Assembly (NCBI GenBank): GCA_910583695.1
Contig: CAJTZL010000050.1
Coordinates: 1 to 18,912 of the forward strand
Source: an uncultured Oscillibacter sp.
GTDB lineage: Bacteria > Bacillota > Clostridia > Oscillospirales > Oscillospiraceae
DNA: 18,912 bases
Direction of reading: 5' to 3'
Shown: piece after piece, positions 1-5,963 of the stretch
Numbering within the stretch: the first letter of the stretch is position 1
Layout of the letters: every line of letters begins with the position of its first letter
The notes under the pieces: model-generated
Told to the model about the DNA's origin: nothing
The model's database searches: none
What the model saw: only the letters and a program-made list of their open reading frames with translations
Program-made: the position numbers and the translations under genes

Positions 1-118
1 TTTTTCTCTTTTGGACCGTGCACGGCCCGTTTTCTCGTTTTCTTCTGGAAGAAAACGAGAAAATGGGGGGTGCAAAGTACCAGCCATCATCATGGCTGTA
101 ATCCCCCCGCCGCAAGGC
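1..118 (+). repeat. Copy A of a palindrome-rich intergenic repeat (cut by window start)
   Basis: The first ~75 bases match 3314-3388 in copy C with essentially one mismatch. Internal structure: the 10-bp palindrome CCGTGCACGG (16-25); a perfect 16-bp stem (30-45 with 48-63) closed by TG; a 7-bp stem CAGCCAT/ATGGCTG (81-87 with 92-98); and GCC-GCAA-GGC (109-118). Copies B and C hold hairpins at the same places, but the stem sequences differ and still pair. The repeat continues to the left of the window. It overlaps the last codons and stop of the DUF4173 gene on the other strand. I do not recognise the family. Confidence 0.85.
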
Positions 119-1622
119 AGGCTGACAGCGACCATGTGCGCCAGTTCCGGCATTCCTCCTCCGCACTGCTCCGCCGCCGTTCCAGCAGCTCCGCCAGGGG
201 CTCCCCATTTCCATAGCCGTCATACCGGGACACAGGCGCTTCCCCCTCCAGCCGCTCCAGCTGGCCCAGCGTGTCGTAGGACAGGCTGTAGGCCAGATAG
301 CCCACGCTCACCGTGGCATTCTCTCCGTTGAGATAGCGGTCCACCTGGTTCTTTGCCACCAGATAGTCCACCGGCACGCAGTTGATCATGACCCATCCCG
401 CCAGGGCTGCCGGGAAGACCCATTTACAAAACCGGAACTCCGGCCGGACGGCCTTCCACAGTCCCGCCAGAAGGAACAGCGCCATCATGATCATGCCCCA
501 ATAGGTCATGCAACGCTTGAAGCTCAGGCCGTAGGCGGAGACATACAGCGTCATCTTCCAGGCGGCGGAGGCCAGCAGAATCAGGCTCTCCCCAGCAAGC
601 AGCCCGCACAGCCACCGCAGGGCCGTCCAGGCCCTCCCCTCCCGTCGGGAGAAGCTCAGGGATGCCAGGGTCAGGCTCAGATTCAGCGCCGTCACCCCCA
701 CCATCTGGAAAAAGCCGCTCCGGGCCCAGTCGGCGTAGCTGACTCCCAGGCTCTCCACATATTGCGAACCGCCGAAAAGCCCTGCCGACTGCACCGCCAG
801 AAAGGCCAGATACAGTCCGTCCACCGCCGCCAGCGCCAGCACAAAGCCCAGGGCATCCGCCTGGAGAATCTTCTTCTCCTCCGGCGGGCACAGCCGCTTC
901 GGATGGGACAGGGCGTACAACAGACTGAACACAAAGGGCGTGAACACCAGGGCCCAGAACAGCCGCTGAATCCCGTCGCTGAAATGAATCATGCCGATGA
1001 ACCGCCGGAGATGTTCCGTCGACGCGGCGAAAAGTGCATCCGCCGAAATCAGCACCGGCAGTAAAAAGGACACCAGGGCCGCCGCCCCGCAGAGCCCCAG
1101 CACCACCGCCATGGTCCGCCGGGGCTTCTCCCCGCTCCGCTTGTCGGGAACCGCCGCCGCGAAGCAGGCCCACAGATTTCCAAACAGCCCCTGGAACAGG
1201 AGCTTGAACCGCTCCCCCAGCATCCAAGGGTCCCACCAGGGGCGGCTCCCCAGACCCGCCGTGACGTGGACGGGAATCAGAACCACCAGGGCCAGCAGAT
1301 TCCAAGCGCGGAAATACCAGTTGGACCCCAGGGCCATGGAGGCCGCCAGAAACAGGTTTGCCGCCAGCAGAACCCGGTTGGACCGCTTCTCAAATATCCC
1401 CGGGCCCAGCCAGGCCAGAAACAGCGCATACCAGGCAAACACCGTGGCCGTCAGCCCGGCGGTGGGGCCGTGCCACAGGAATCCGTCCACCAGCAGAAGA
1501 CAGAATCCCAGGGTCAGGACCAGAAAGAGCCGGTAATGGCCCATGGATTCCCCGACCAGCCTCCATTTTTGGGCGCACTTCGCAGACCCTTCGGTTGGAA
1601 GGGCGTCTTTTCGTTCATCCAT
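90..1622 (-). CDS. DUF4173-family polytopic membrane protein
   Basis: A 510-residue integral membrane protein with about ten or more hydrophobic segments. The C-terminal third carries the block YVSAYGLSFKR, characteristic of DUF4173 proteins; their function is unknown. The N-terminal ~25 residues are hydrophilic and the final ~60 residues are a soluble tail rich in Glu and Arg. The start is supported by an AGGAG ribosome-binding site that overlaps the stop of the regulator gene upstream (11-nt gap), so this is the last gene of the operon starting near 2692. Oddity: the final nine or so residues (CLAAGGLQP) and the stop codon lie inside repeat copy A, so the C-terminus appears to be supplied by the repeat. 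Family assignment is confident; the biochemical role is unknown. Confidence 0.88.
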   Translation of the reverse strand: MDERKDALPTEGSAKCAQKWRLVGESMGHYRLFLVLTLGFCLLLVDGFLWHGPTAGLTATVFAWYALFLAWLGPGIFEKRSNRVLLAANLFLAASMALGSNWYFRAWNLLALVVLIPVHVTAGLGSRPWWDPWMLGERFKLLFQGLFGNLWACFAAAVPDKRSGEKPRRTMAVVLGLCGAAALVSFLLPVLISADALFAASTEHLRRFIGMIHFSDGIQRLFWALVFTPFVFSLLYALSHPKRLCPPEEKKILQADALGFVLALAAVDGLYLAFLAVQSAGLFGGSQYVESLGVSYADWARSGFFQMVGVTALNLSLTLASLSFSRREGRAWTALRWLCGLLAGESLILLASAAWKMTLYVSAYGLSFKRCMTYWGMIMMALFLLAGLWKAVRPEFRFCKWVFPAALAGWVMINCVPVDYLVAKNQVDRYLNGENATVSVGYLAYSLSYDTLGQLERLEGEAPVSRYDGYGNGEPLAELLERRRSSAEEECRNWRTWSLSACLAAGGLQP

Positions 1623-1633
1623 ATGAAATTCTC

Positions 1634-1888
1634 CTATTCGTCTGTCCGCTTCACGTGGACAGTTTCTTTCTTATTCGACCCGGCCTCGTCGGGAACGTAC
1701 TCCAGTATATCTCCCGGCTGGCAGTCCAGGGCGGCGCAGACCGCCTCCAGGGTGGAAAAGCGGACAGCCTTTGCCTTGTTGTTTTTCAGCACCGACAGGT
1801 TTGCCAGGGTGATGTCCACCTTTTCCGACAGCTGGGAAAGACTTATCTTCCGCTTTGCCATCATCACATCCAGATTCACAACGATCAT
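1634..1888 (-). CDS. XRE/Cro-type small regulator (YozG-like, HTH_26)
   Basis: An 84-residue protein that is almost entirely one helix-turn-helix domain. It has the usual order of an N-terminal hydrophobic strand (IVVNLDVMMAKRKIS), helix 2 (LSQLSEKVDI), recognition helix (TLANLSVLKNNKAKAVRF) and the closing STLEAVCAALDCQPGDILEY. I chose ATG 1888 because GAGGTGG sits five bases upstream; an in-frame GTG at 1897 would lie within that ribosome-binding site. It lies 10 nt after the DUF2975 stop. Small XRE regulators of this type are commonly paired with DUF2975 membrane proteins (the yozG-yoaS arrangement in Bacillus). It probably autoregulates the operon, for which palindromes near 2743-2788 are candidate sites (inference). 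Confidence 0.9.
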   Translation of the reverse strand: MIVVNLDVMMAKRKISLSQLSEKVDITLANLSVLKNNKAKAVRFSTLEAVCAALDCQPGDILEYVPDEAGSNKKETVHVKRTDE

Positions 1889-1898
1889 GGCGGCCACC

Positions 1899-2498
1899 TC
1901 AAATGGTCAGGTCATTCTCCGCCTTCAGCTCCGCCGCCTGGCGGAAGAGGGCGGACATGACGAGACACAGCAAGCCCCCCATGGCGAACATGGGCACAAA
2001 AAGAGCGTTGTAGGTAGCCAGAGGGTGGGGGGACTGATAATAGCAGACGCTGAAAACCACCCGGGCCAGGGCCGCCCCGGCAATGAGGAAGCACGCCCAC
2101 GCCGCCCGCCGAAGGCTGACGGCGTTCGACGCTGCGAAGGGCTCCCCCCGGAGGATGGTTTGCAGCACCCGCCGGGCCTGCCAGAGGATGACGGCGGTGC
2201 AGCAGCCGGAGAAGAGGAGGAAGCAGGTCAGCACGATCTGGTAGGTGTCAAAAAAGCTCCACCAGCTCGACATCCAGATTACCGCACCTCCCATGAAAAA
2301 GGTCAGGAGCCTGTTTTTTCCGGCCCCATCCATGACCAGCTCACTGTTCGAGTAAATCCGCATGCCGTTGGGCAGACCGAGTCTTCCCTGCCAGACGATC
2401 TCCGGCACCAAGTACAGCGCGATCACATTGCACACCAGAGCGATCAGTACCAAGGCATAGAGCACCTTGGCAATTCTCTGAACCGGAATCTTTTCCAT
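1899..2498 (-). CDS. DUF2975 membrane protein
   Basis: A 199-residue protein with four predicted membrane segments, roughly residues 10-32, 63-110 (a long hydrophobic stretch, one or two spans), 133-155 and 165-190, matching the DUF2975 layout. The function of the family is unknown; the usual partner is a small XRE regulator, which follows directly here. The start at ATG 2498 is chosen for the strong GAGGAGGAGG just upstream. The open frame extends to 2726, but that extension overlaps the small gene at 2513-2692 in another frame and reads as low-complexity Arg/Gly/Pro, so I reject it. It lies 14 nt after the small upstream gene. Confidence 0.88.
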   Translation of the reverse strand: MEKIPVQRIAKVLYALVLIALVCNVIALYLVPEIVWQGRLGLPNGMRIYSNSELVMDGAGKNRLLTFFMGGAVIWMSSWWSFFDTYQIVLTCFLLFSGCCTAVILWQARRVLQTILRGEPFAASNAVSLRRAAWACFLIAGAALARVVFSVCYYQSPHPLATYNALFVPMFAMGGLLCLVMSALFRQAAELKAENDLTI

Positions 2499-2512
2499 AG
2501 CCCCTCCTCCTC

Positions 2513-2692
2513 TCAAAGCGGCCTTGTGATGAACTCCATCAGCACGGTCATGCCCACTCCCAACAGAGCGAAGGCCCCGGCGGCGGAGAGCAGTTTCAGC
2601 TTGTTCCCCTGGCGGAAACCGCTCACCGCCATGGCGCCGCCCCAGAGGGCCAGCGCCAGCGCGGCGGGGGTTAAAAGCATTGTCAATCCCAT
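2513..2692 (-). CDS. Small two-span membrane protein (59 aa), first gene of the DUF2975 operon
   Basis: This 59-residue frame starts at ATG 2692 behind a perfect AGGAGG (2702-2707) at good spacing and about 25 bp after the promoter -10. The peptide begins MGLTMLLTPAALALALWGGA, has a basic turn (FRQGNKLK), then a second hydrophobic segment (LLSAAGAFALLGVGMTVLME) and ends ITRPL. Two short transmembrane helices joined by a positive loop are likely. It lies 14 nt before the DUF2975 start, so the two are almost certainly cotranscribed. I cannot assign a family. It may be an accessory subunit of the DUF2975 or DUF4173 protein (inference). Ordinary length cut-offs would miss it. Confidence 0.72.
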   Translation of the reverse strand: MGLTMLLTPAALALALWGGAMAVSGFRQGNKLKLLSAAGAFALLGVGMTVLMEFITRPL

Positions 2693-2716
2693 GGCAAAGC
2701 GCCTCCTTTTTCTGGT

Positions 2717-2745
2717 ATCCTACCATAAGACTTTTTGCTTGTCAA
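2717..2745 (-). promoter_or_regulatory. Sigma-A promoter of the DUF2975/DUF4173 operon
   Basis: On the minus strand TTGACA (2740-2745) is followed by exactly 17 bases and then TAGGAT (2717-2722). The -35 matches consensus fully and the -10 differs at two positions. The first gene starts 25 bp downstream. Confidence 0.85.
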
Positions 2746-2788
2746 TAAGTTTTTATTGTTTTTCGATAAAAATAGATTGATAATCAAT
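2743..2788. promoter_or_regulatory. Two palindromes at and upstream of the -35 (candidate operators)
   Basis: CAATAA-GTTT-TTATTG (2743-2758) is a 6-4-6 inverted repeat overlapping the -35. ATTGAT-A-ATCAAT (2776-2788) is a perfect 13-bp palindrome 30 bp further upstream. Their position suits a repressor, most simply the XRE protein encoded in the operon. AT-rich DNA gives such palindromes by chance fairly often. Confidence 0.4.
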
Positions 2789-2800
2789 TGACAACTGATA

Positions 2801-2998
2801 CTCGCCCTTGCGGGCGGGGGGGAATGGCAACCAGCGATGGCTGGTGCAATGCACCCCCCATTTTCTCTTTTTCTTCCAGAAGAAAATGAGAAAACGGGCC
2901 GTGCACGGTCCAAAAGAGAAAAAGAAGTAACGGCCCGCGGGGGACGGGGGACCGCGGCTGAATGATCGGCGGAGCCGGAATGACTTCCCTCGCGCAAT
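2801..2998 (-). repeat. Copy B of the palindrome-rich repeat
   Basis: A 198-bp segment that is the inverted counterpart of copy C (3235-3430). Read on the minus strand it starts ATTGCGCG, continues with GGAAGTCATTCCGGCTCCGC, contains CCGTGCACGG, the TTTTCTC...GAGAAAA stem with one mismatch, GGTGCA-T-TGCACC, ACCAGC-CATC-GCTGGT, and ends CGCCC-GCAA-GGGCG. No coding sense is apparent; the frames across it are translations of the repeat itself. Confidence 0.9.
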
Positions 2999-3079
2999 AA
3001 AATTGAGCGGGGGTTTGTCCGATGACGAATGGACAGGCTCCTCTTTCCGCTGCCGCTCCCCTGGCGATCGGAGAAGCAT

Positions 3080-3114
3080 AGAAGGCCTACCGTTTTTTCG
3101 ACGGTAGGCCTTCT
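3080..3114. terminator. Central 13-bp hairpin of the inverted element (terminator-like)
   Basis: The GAAGGCCTACCG (3081-3092) and CGGTAGGCCTTC (3102-3113) arms pair perfectly, plus A3080-T3114, with a TTTTTTCGA loop. There is only a short pyrimidine tail after it (TTCTGATTTT on the plus strand). It could stop transcription from either side, but no gene needing it is adjacent; its place at the symmetry centre suggests it belongs to the element. Confidence 0.5.
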
Positions 3115-3234
3115 TCTGATTTTCGCAGGGAGTTTCTCAAAGCCTGGTAAACGCAGCTTTACAGCAACCATCGGGGTGCGGCAGCAAAAAGAGGAGCTGG
3201 TCCATGCAGGGAAGGGCAACCCCCGCGCCAACTA

Positions 3235-3430
3235 ATTGCGCGTAGGAAGTCATTCCGGCTCCGCCGTTCATTCAGCCGCGCCCCCGCGTCGTCCCCCGTA
3301 TACTTCTTTTTCTCTTTTGGACCGTGCACGGCCCGTTTTCTCGTTTTCTTCTGGAAGAAAAAGAGAAAATGGGGGGTGCATTGCACCAGCCATCGCTGGT
3401 TGCCAATTCCGCCCCGCCCGCAAGGGCGAG
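3235..3430 (+). repeat. Copy C of the palindrome-rich repeat
   Basis: A 196-bp copy, inverted relative to copy B. Hairpins in order: CCGTGCACGG (3322-3331 region); a 16-bp stem with one G/A mismatch (3336-3351 with 3354-3369); GGTGCA-T-TGCACC (3375-3387); ACCAGC-CATC-GCTGGT (3385-3400); and CGCCC-GCAA-GGGCG (3415-3428). The GCAA loop is a GNRA tetraloop only on this strand, hinting that the plus orientation is the one read into RNA. Confidence 0.9.
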
Positions 3431-3677
3431 GAAAGACCTTCTCTCCAAGAACAGGAAAGCGGGCCGTCCTTCCGGACAGCCCGCTTCCCTGTATGGTATA
3501 GAGAAAGGAGAGGGAAAATGGTGGGGTCAGCAAGCGTTTTCCGCTTGTTGGGTTTATCATAACGGCAGGTCCCCAAATTGTCAACGTCTTTCCCGGAACC
3601 TTCACACTTTGTTTACATTCGACAAATTATGCTCCCTTATATTTACAAATCGTTCAAAAATTATCCAGATTCCACAC
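3431..3677. other. Intergenic stretch between repeat C and the marR promoter
   Basis: No gene is supported. It contains a 7-bp stem AGCGGGC/GCCCGCT (3458-3464 with 3479-3485) enclosing GTCC-TTCC-GGAC, with no T-tract on either strand. From about 3540 it becomes AT-rich, as expected upstream of a promoter. Confidence 0.6.
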
Positions 3678-3706
3678 TTGACAGCCCTGTTTGTTTGTGC
3701 TAATAT
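3678..3706 (+). promoter_or_regulatory. Sigma-A promoter of the marR-ABC operon
   Basis: TTGACA (3678-3683), a 17-base spacer and TAATAT (3701-3706). The -35 is perfect and the -10 is one base from consensus. The -10 is embedded in the first MarR-like palindrome. Confidence 0.9.
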
Positions 3707-3733
3707 TTAGCACACTAACTTTTAGCATGCTAA
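3697..3733. promoter_or_regulatory. Twin operator-like palindromes for the MarR regulator
   Basis: GTGCTAA-TAT-TTAGCAC (3697-3713) is a perfect 7-3-7 palindrome covering the -10. TTAGCATGCTAA (3722-3733) is a perfect 12-bp palindrome just past the expected start site, built from the same TTAGCA half-site. Two sites sharing a half-site at the regulator's own promoter are what MarR autorepression looks like. Confidence 0.8.
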
Positions 3734-3774
3734 CGACCTTGTCCCCTTGGGGACAGACATGGGGAGCTGATTGC

Positions 3775-4215
3775 ATGGACAACTGCTTCAGGGGCCTGGG
3801 TCCCGCCTTGGGCTGGGCGGCCAAGCTGTCCAAGGCCAATATGGACGCCCGGGTCTCCCAATACGACGTGACGCCTGTCCAGACCCACGTCCTCCTCTAC
3901 CTCCAGCAGCACGGCGGACAGGTGCCTCAGCATGAGCTGGCCGGTTTTCTCCGGGTAAAGCCCTCTACCGTCAACGGCGTCTTGGACCGGATGGAGGAAA
4001 AGGGCCTGGTCCGCCGCTCCGTCAGCGGCGCCGACGCCCGCCGCCGTCTGATTACCCTGACGGAGAAAGGCGCGGAACAGCAGGCCCTGTTCCAGCGGAG
4101 CTTTTTGGACGTGGAGGACACCATGGTCCGGGGCTTCACCCAGGAGGAGCAGGAAACCCTGTGCACCCTTCTGAACCGGGTAATCCAAAATCTCAAGGAG
4201 GATTCCGAAACATGA
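3775..4215 (+). CDS. MarR-family transcriptional regulator
   Basis: A 146-residue winged-helix regulator. Residues about 30-95 form the wHTH domain: PVQTHVLLYLQQHGG, the recognition helix in VKPSTVNGVLDRMEEKGLV and the wing ADARRRLITLTEKG with the conserved D87 and R89. Flanking N- and C-terminal helices would form the dimer interface. I chose ATG 3775 because GGGGAG lies nine bases upstream; earlier in-frame Met codons (3691, 3727) fall within the promoter and operators. A GTCCCC-TT-GGGGAC hairpin lies in the leader at 3741-3754. Its TGA overlaps the ATG of the first ABC gene. It probably represses this operon and releases it on ligand binding (known for the family; ligand unknown). Confidence 0.93.
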   Translation: MDNCFRGLGPALGWAAKLSKANMDARVSQYDVTPVQTHVLLYLQQHGGQVPQHELAGFLRVKPSTVNGVLDRMEEKGLVRRSVSGADARRRLITLTEKGAEQQALFQRSFLDVEDTMVRGFTQEEQETLCTLLNRVIQNLKEDSET

Positions 4216-5963
4216 AACACACACTCCGGCCCTACGCCCGGCCTTACGCCCTCTGGATTGCCGCGGGCGTGGCGTGCAGCGCCATGGAGGCCGTCTTCGA
4301 ACTGCTGATTCCCCTGGTGATGAGCGACATTGTGGATGTGGGAATCGCCAACGGGGACCAGTCCTATATCCTGCGAAAGGGCGCGCTCATGATAGCTCTG
4401 GCGGTGGCCTCCCTGTGCTTCGGCCTGGGGGCGGCGGTGACGTCCTCCGTGGCCGGCATGGGCTTCGGGGCCAGCCTCCGCCGGGCGGAGTACGACCACA
4501 TTCAGACCTTCGCCTTTTCCAACATCGAGCGGTTCTCCACCGCCTCCCTGGTGACGCGGCTCACCAACGACGTGCACAATCTGCAGATGTCCCTGATGAT
4601 GTCCATGCGCCTGATGGTCCGGGCCCCGGTGATGCTGGTCTCCGCCCTCTTCTTCTCCATCCGCATCAGTTACCGGCTCAGCAACGTCTTCCTGGTGGCC
4701 CTCCCCCTTCTGCTGGCGGTGGTATCCATCCTTCTGGTGACAACCGGCCCCCTGTTCCGCTCCCTCCAGGAGAAGACCGACGCGCTGAATCTGGTGGTGC
4801 AGGAGAATCTGGCGGGCATCCGGGTGGTGAAGTCCTTCGTCCGGGGGGACCACGAGCGGGAGAAGTTCGCGGAGCGGAACAACGACCTGAAAAACACCTC
4901 CCTCCGGGCCTTCGGCAAGGTGGTCATCAACATGCCCATCATGATGCTGATTGTCTACGGGACCATCATCGCCGTCATGTGGTTCGGCGGGCAGATGGTC
5001 TACGCCGGGACCCTGGAGGCCGGAAAGCTCATCACCTACTTCACCTATATCACCCAGATCATGATGTCCCTTATGATGGTCTCCATGATCTTCATGATGC
5101 TGACCCGCACCGCGGCCTGCGCCAAGCGGGTGGCGGAGGTCCTCAGCGAAACCCCCGCCATCACCGACGGCAAGGCCGTGACCGGGGCGGACGGCCTCCC
5201 CGCCGAACCGGCGGACGGCTCCATCGACTTCGACCATGTGTATTTCAAGTACAGCACCGAAAGCAGCGCCTGGATTCTGGAGGATGTGAGCCTCCACATT
5301 CCCTCCGGCAGCACCGTGGGCATCCTGGGGGGCACCGGCAGCGGCAAGACCTCCCTGGTCTCCCTGATTCCCCGGCTTTACGAGGCGGACCAGGGCACGG
5401 TGCTGGTGGGCGGAAGGCCCGTAGACGCCTACACCATGGAAAATCTCCGGGAATCCGTCAGCATGGTGCTGCAAAAGAACACCCTCTTCACCGGCACCAT
5501 CCGGGAAAACCTCCTCTGGGGCAATCCCCAGGCCACGGAGGAGGAGCTCCGGGCCGCCTGCCGGGCCGCCTGCGCCGACGAGTTCCTGGCTCGGATGCCC
5601 GACGGCCTGGACACGGACCTGGGCCAGGGGGGCGTCAACGTCTCCGGTGGGCAGAAGCAGCGGCTCTGCATCGCCCGGGCCATCTTGAAACAGCCCAAGG
5701 TGCTGATTCTGGACGACTCCACCAGCGCCGTGGACACGGCGACGGACGCGAAGATTCGGGCGGCCTTTGCTGCCGAGCTGAAGGACGCCACCAAGCTCAT
5801 CATCGCCCAGCGGGTGGCCTCCGTCCGGGAGGCAGATTTGATTCTGGTGATGGACGGCGGGAAAATCGCGGCCCGGGGAACCCACGCGGAGCTGATGAAG
5901 ACCTGCTCCATCTATCAGGAGGTCTACCAGTCCCAGCAGGAAGGAGGAAGCATGGATGGCTAA
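4212..5963 (+). CDS. ABC exporter half-transporter, degenerate-site subunit
   Basis: A 583-residue protein: six-helix transmembrane domain (about 1-300) followed by an ATPase domain. Walker A is GGTGSGKTS (373-381, K379), the signature is VSGGQ (477-481) and Walker B is LILDDSTS. At the catalytic-glutamate position it has D502, and the switch histidine is Q533 (IAQRV). Both changes are typical of the degenerate subunit of heterodimeric exporters such as TM287/TM288 or BmrCD. The start ATG 4212 overlaps the marR stop (ATGA) with AAGGAGG upstream. The next gene supplies the canonical partner. Substrates are unknown; drug or lipid export is the usual role for MarR-linked pairs. Confidence 0.93.
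   Translation: MKHTLRPYARPYALWIAAGVACSAMEAVFELLIPLVMSDIVDVGIANGDQSYILRKGALMIALAVASLCFGLGAAVTSSVAGMGFGASLRRAEYDHIQTFAFSNIERFSTASLVTRLTNDVHNLQMSLMMSMRLMVRAPVMLVSALFFSIRISYRLSNVFLVALPLLLAVVSILLVTTGPLFRSLQEKTDALNLVVQENLAGIRVVKSFVRGDHEREKFAERNNDLKNTSLRAFGKVVINMPIMMLIVYGTIIAVMWFGGQMVYAGTLEAGKLITYFTYITQIMMSLMMVSMIFMMLTRTAACAKRVAEVLSETPAITDGKAVTGADGLPAEPADGSIDFDHVYFKYSTESSAWILEDVSLHIPSGSTVGILGGTGSGKTSLVSLIPRLYEADQGTVLVGGRPVDAYTMENLRESVSMVLQKNTLFTGTIRENLLWGNPQATEEELRAACRAACADEFLARMPDGLDTDLGQGGVNVSGGQKQRLCIARAILKQPKVLILDDSTSAVDTATDAKIRAAFAAELKDATKLIIAQRVASVREADLILVMDGGKIAARGTHAELMKTCSIYQEVYQSQQEGGSMDG

Larger units (their letters stand above)
2801..3430. mobile_element. 630-bp imperfect inverted-repeat element (MITE-like; two repeat copies around a central hairpin)
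   Basis: Copies B and C face each other, and their homology continues inward: 3030-3060 (GGACAGGCTCCTCTTTCC...) is the inverted match of about 3178-3205 (...AAAGAGGAGCTGGTCC). The right arm has about 60 extra bases before the shared centre at 3080-3114. The outer ends are CTCGCCCTTGCGGGC (2801-2815) and its inverse at 3416-3430. I see no transposase gene and no convincing target-site duplication (left flank ctgata, right flank gaaaga). A non-autonomous inverted-repeat element is one reading; two independently placed intergenic repeats is another. Confidence 0.5.

Noticed and set aside
2499..2726. Longer start for the DUF2975 gene at 2726
   Set aside because: The added region is Arg/Gly/Pro-rich and overlaps the 59-aa gene, and the internal ATG at 2498 has an excellent SD.
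2801..3430. Target-site duplication at the ends of the inverted element
   Set aside because: The flanks (ctgata on the left, gaaaga on the right) do not match convincingly.
3458..3485. Hairpin considered as an intrinsic terminator
   Set aside because: It has no T-tract on either strand and no gene ends nearby.
2753..3605. Several frames across the repeats containing DRARPVFSFSSGRKRENGG
   Set aside because: The shared peptide is only the translation of the repeated DNA; the frames lack SDs and differ outside the repeat.
3927..5885. Long minus-strand open frame (652 codons) opposite the first ABC gene
   Set aside because: It is rich in His, Gly, Gln and Asp with no domain, a typical complement of a GC-rich coding strand; the plus frame has all ABC motifs.
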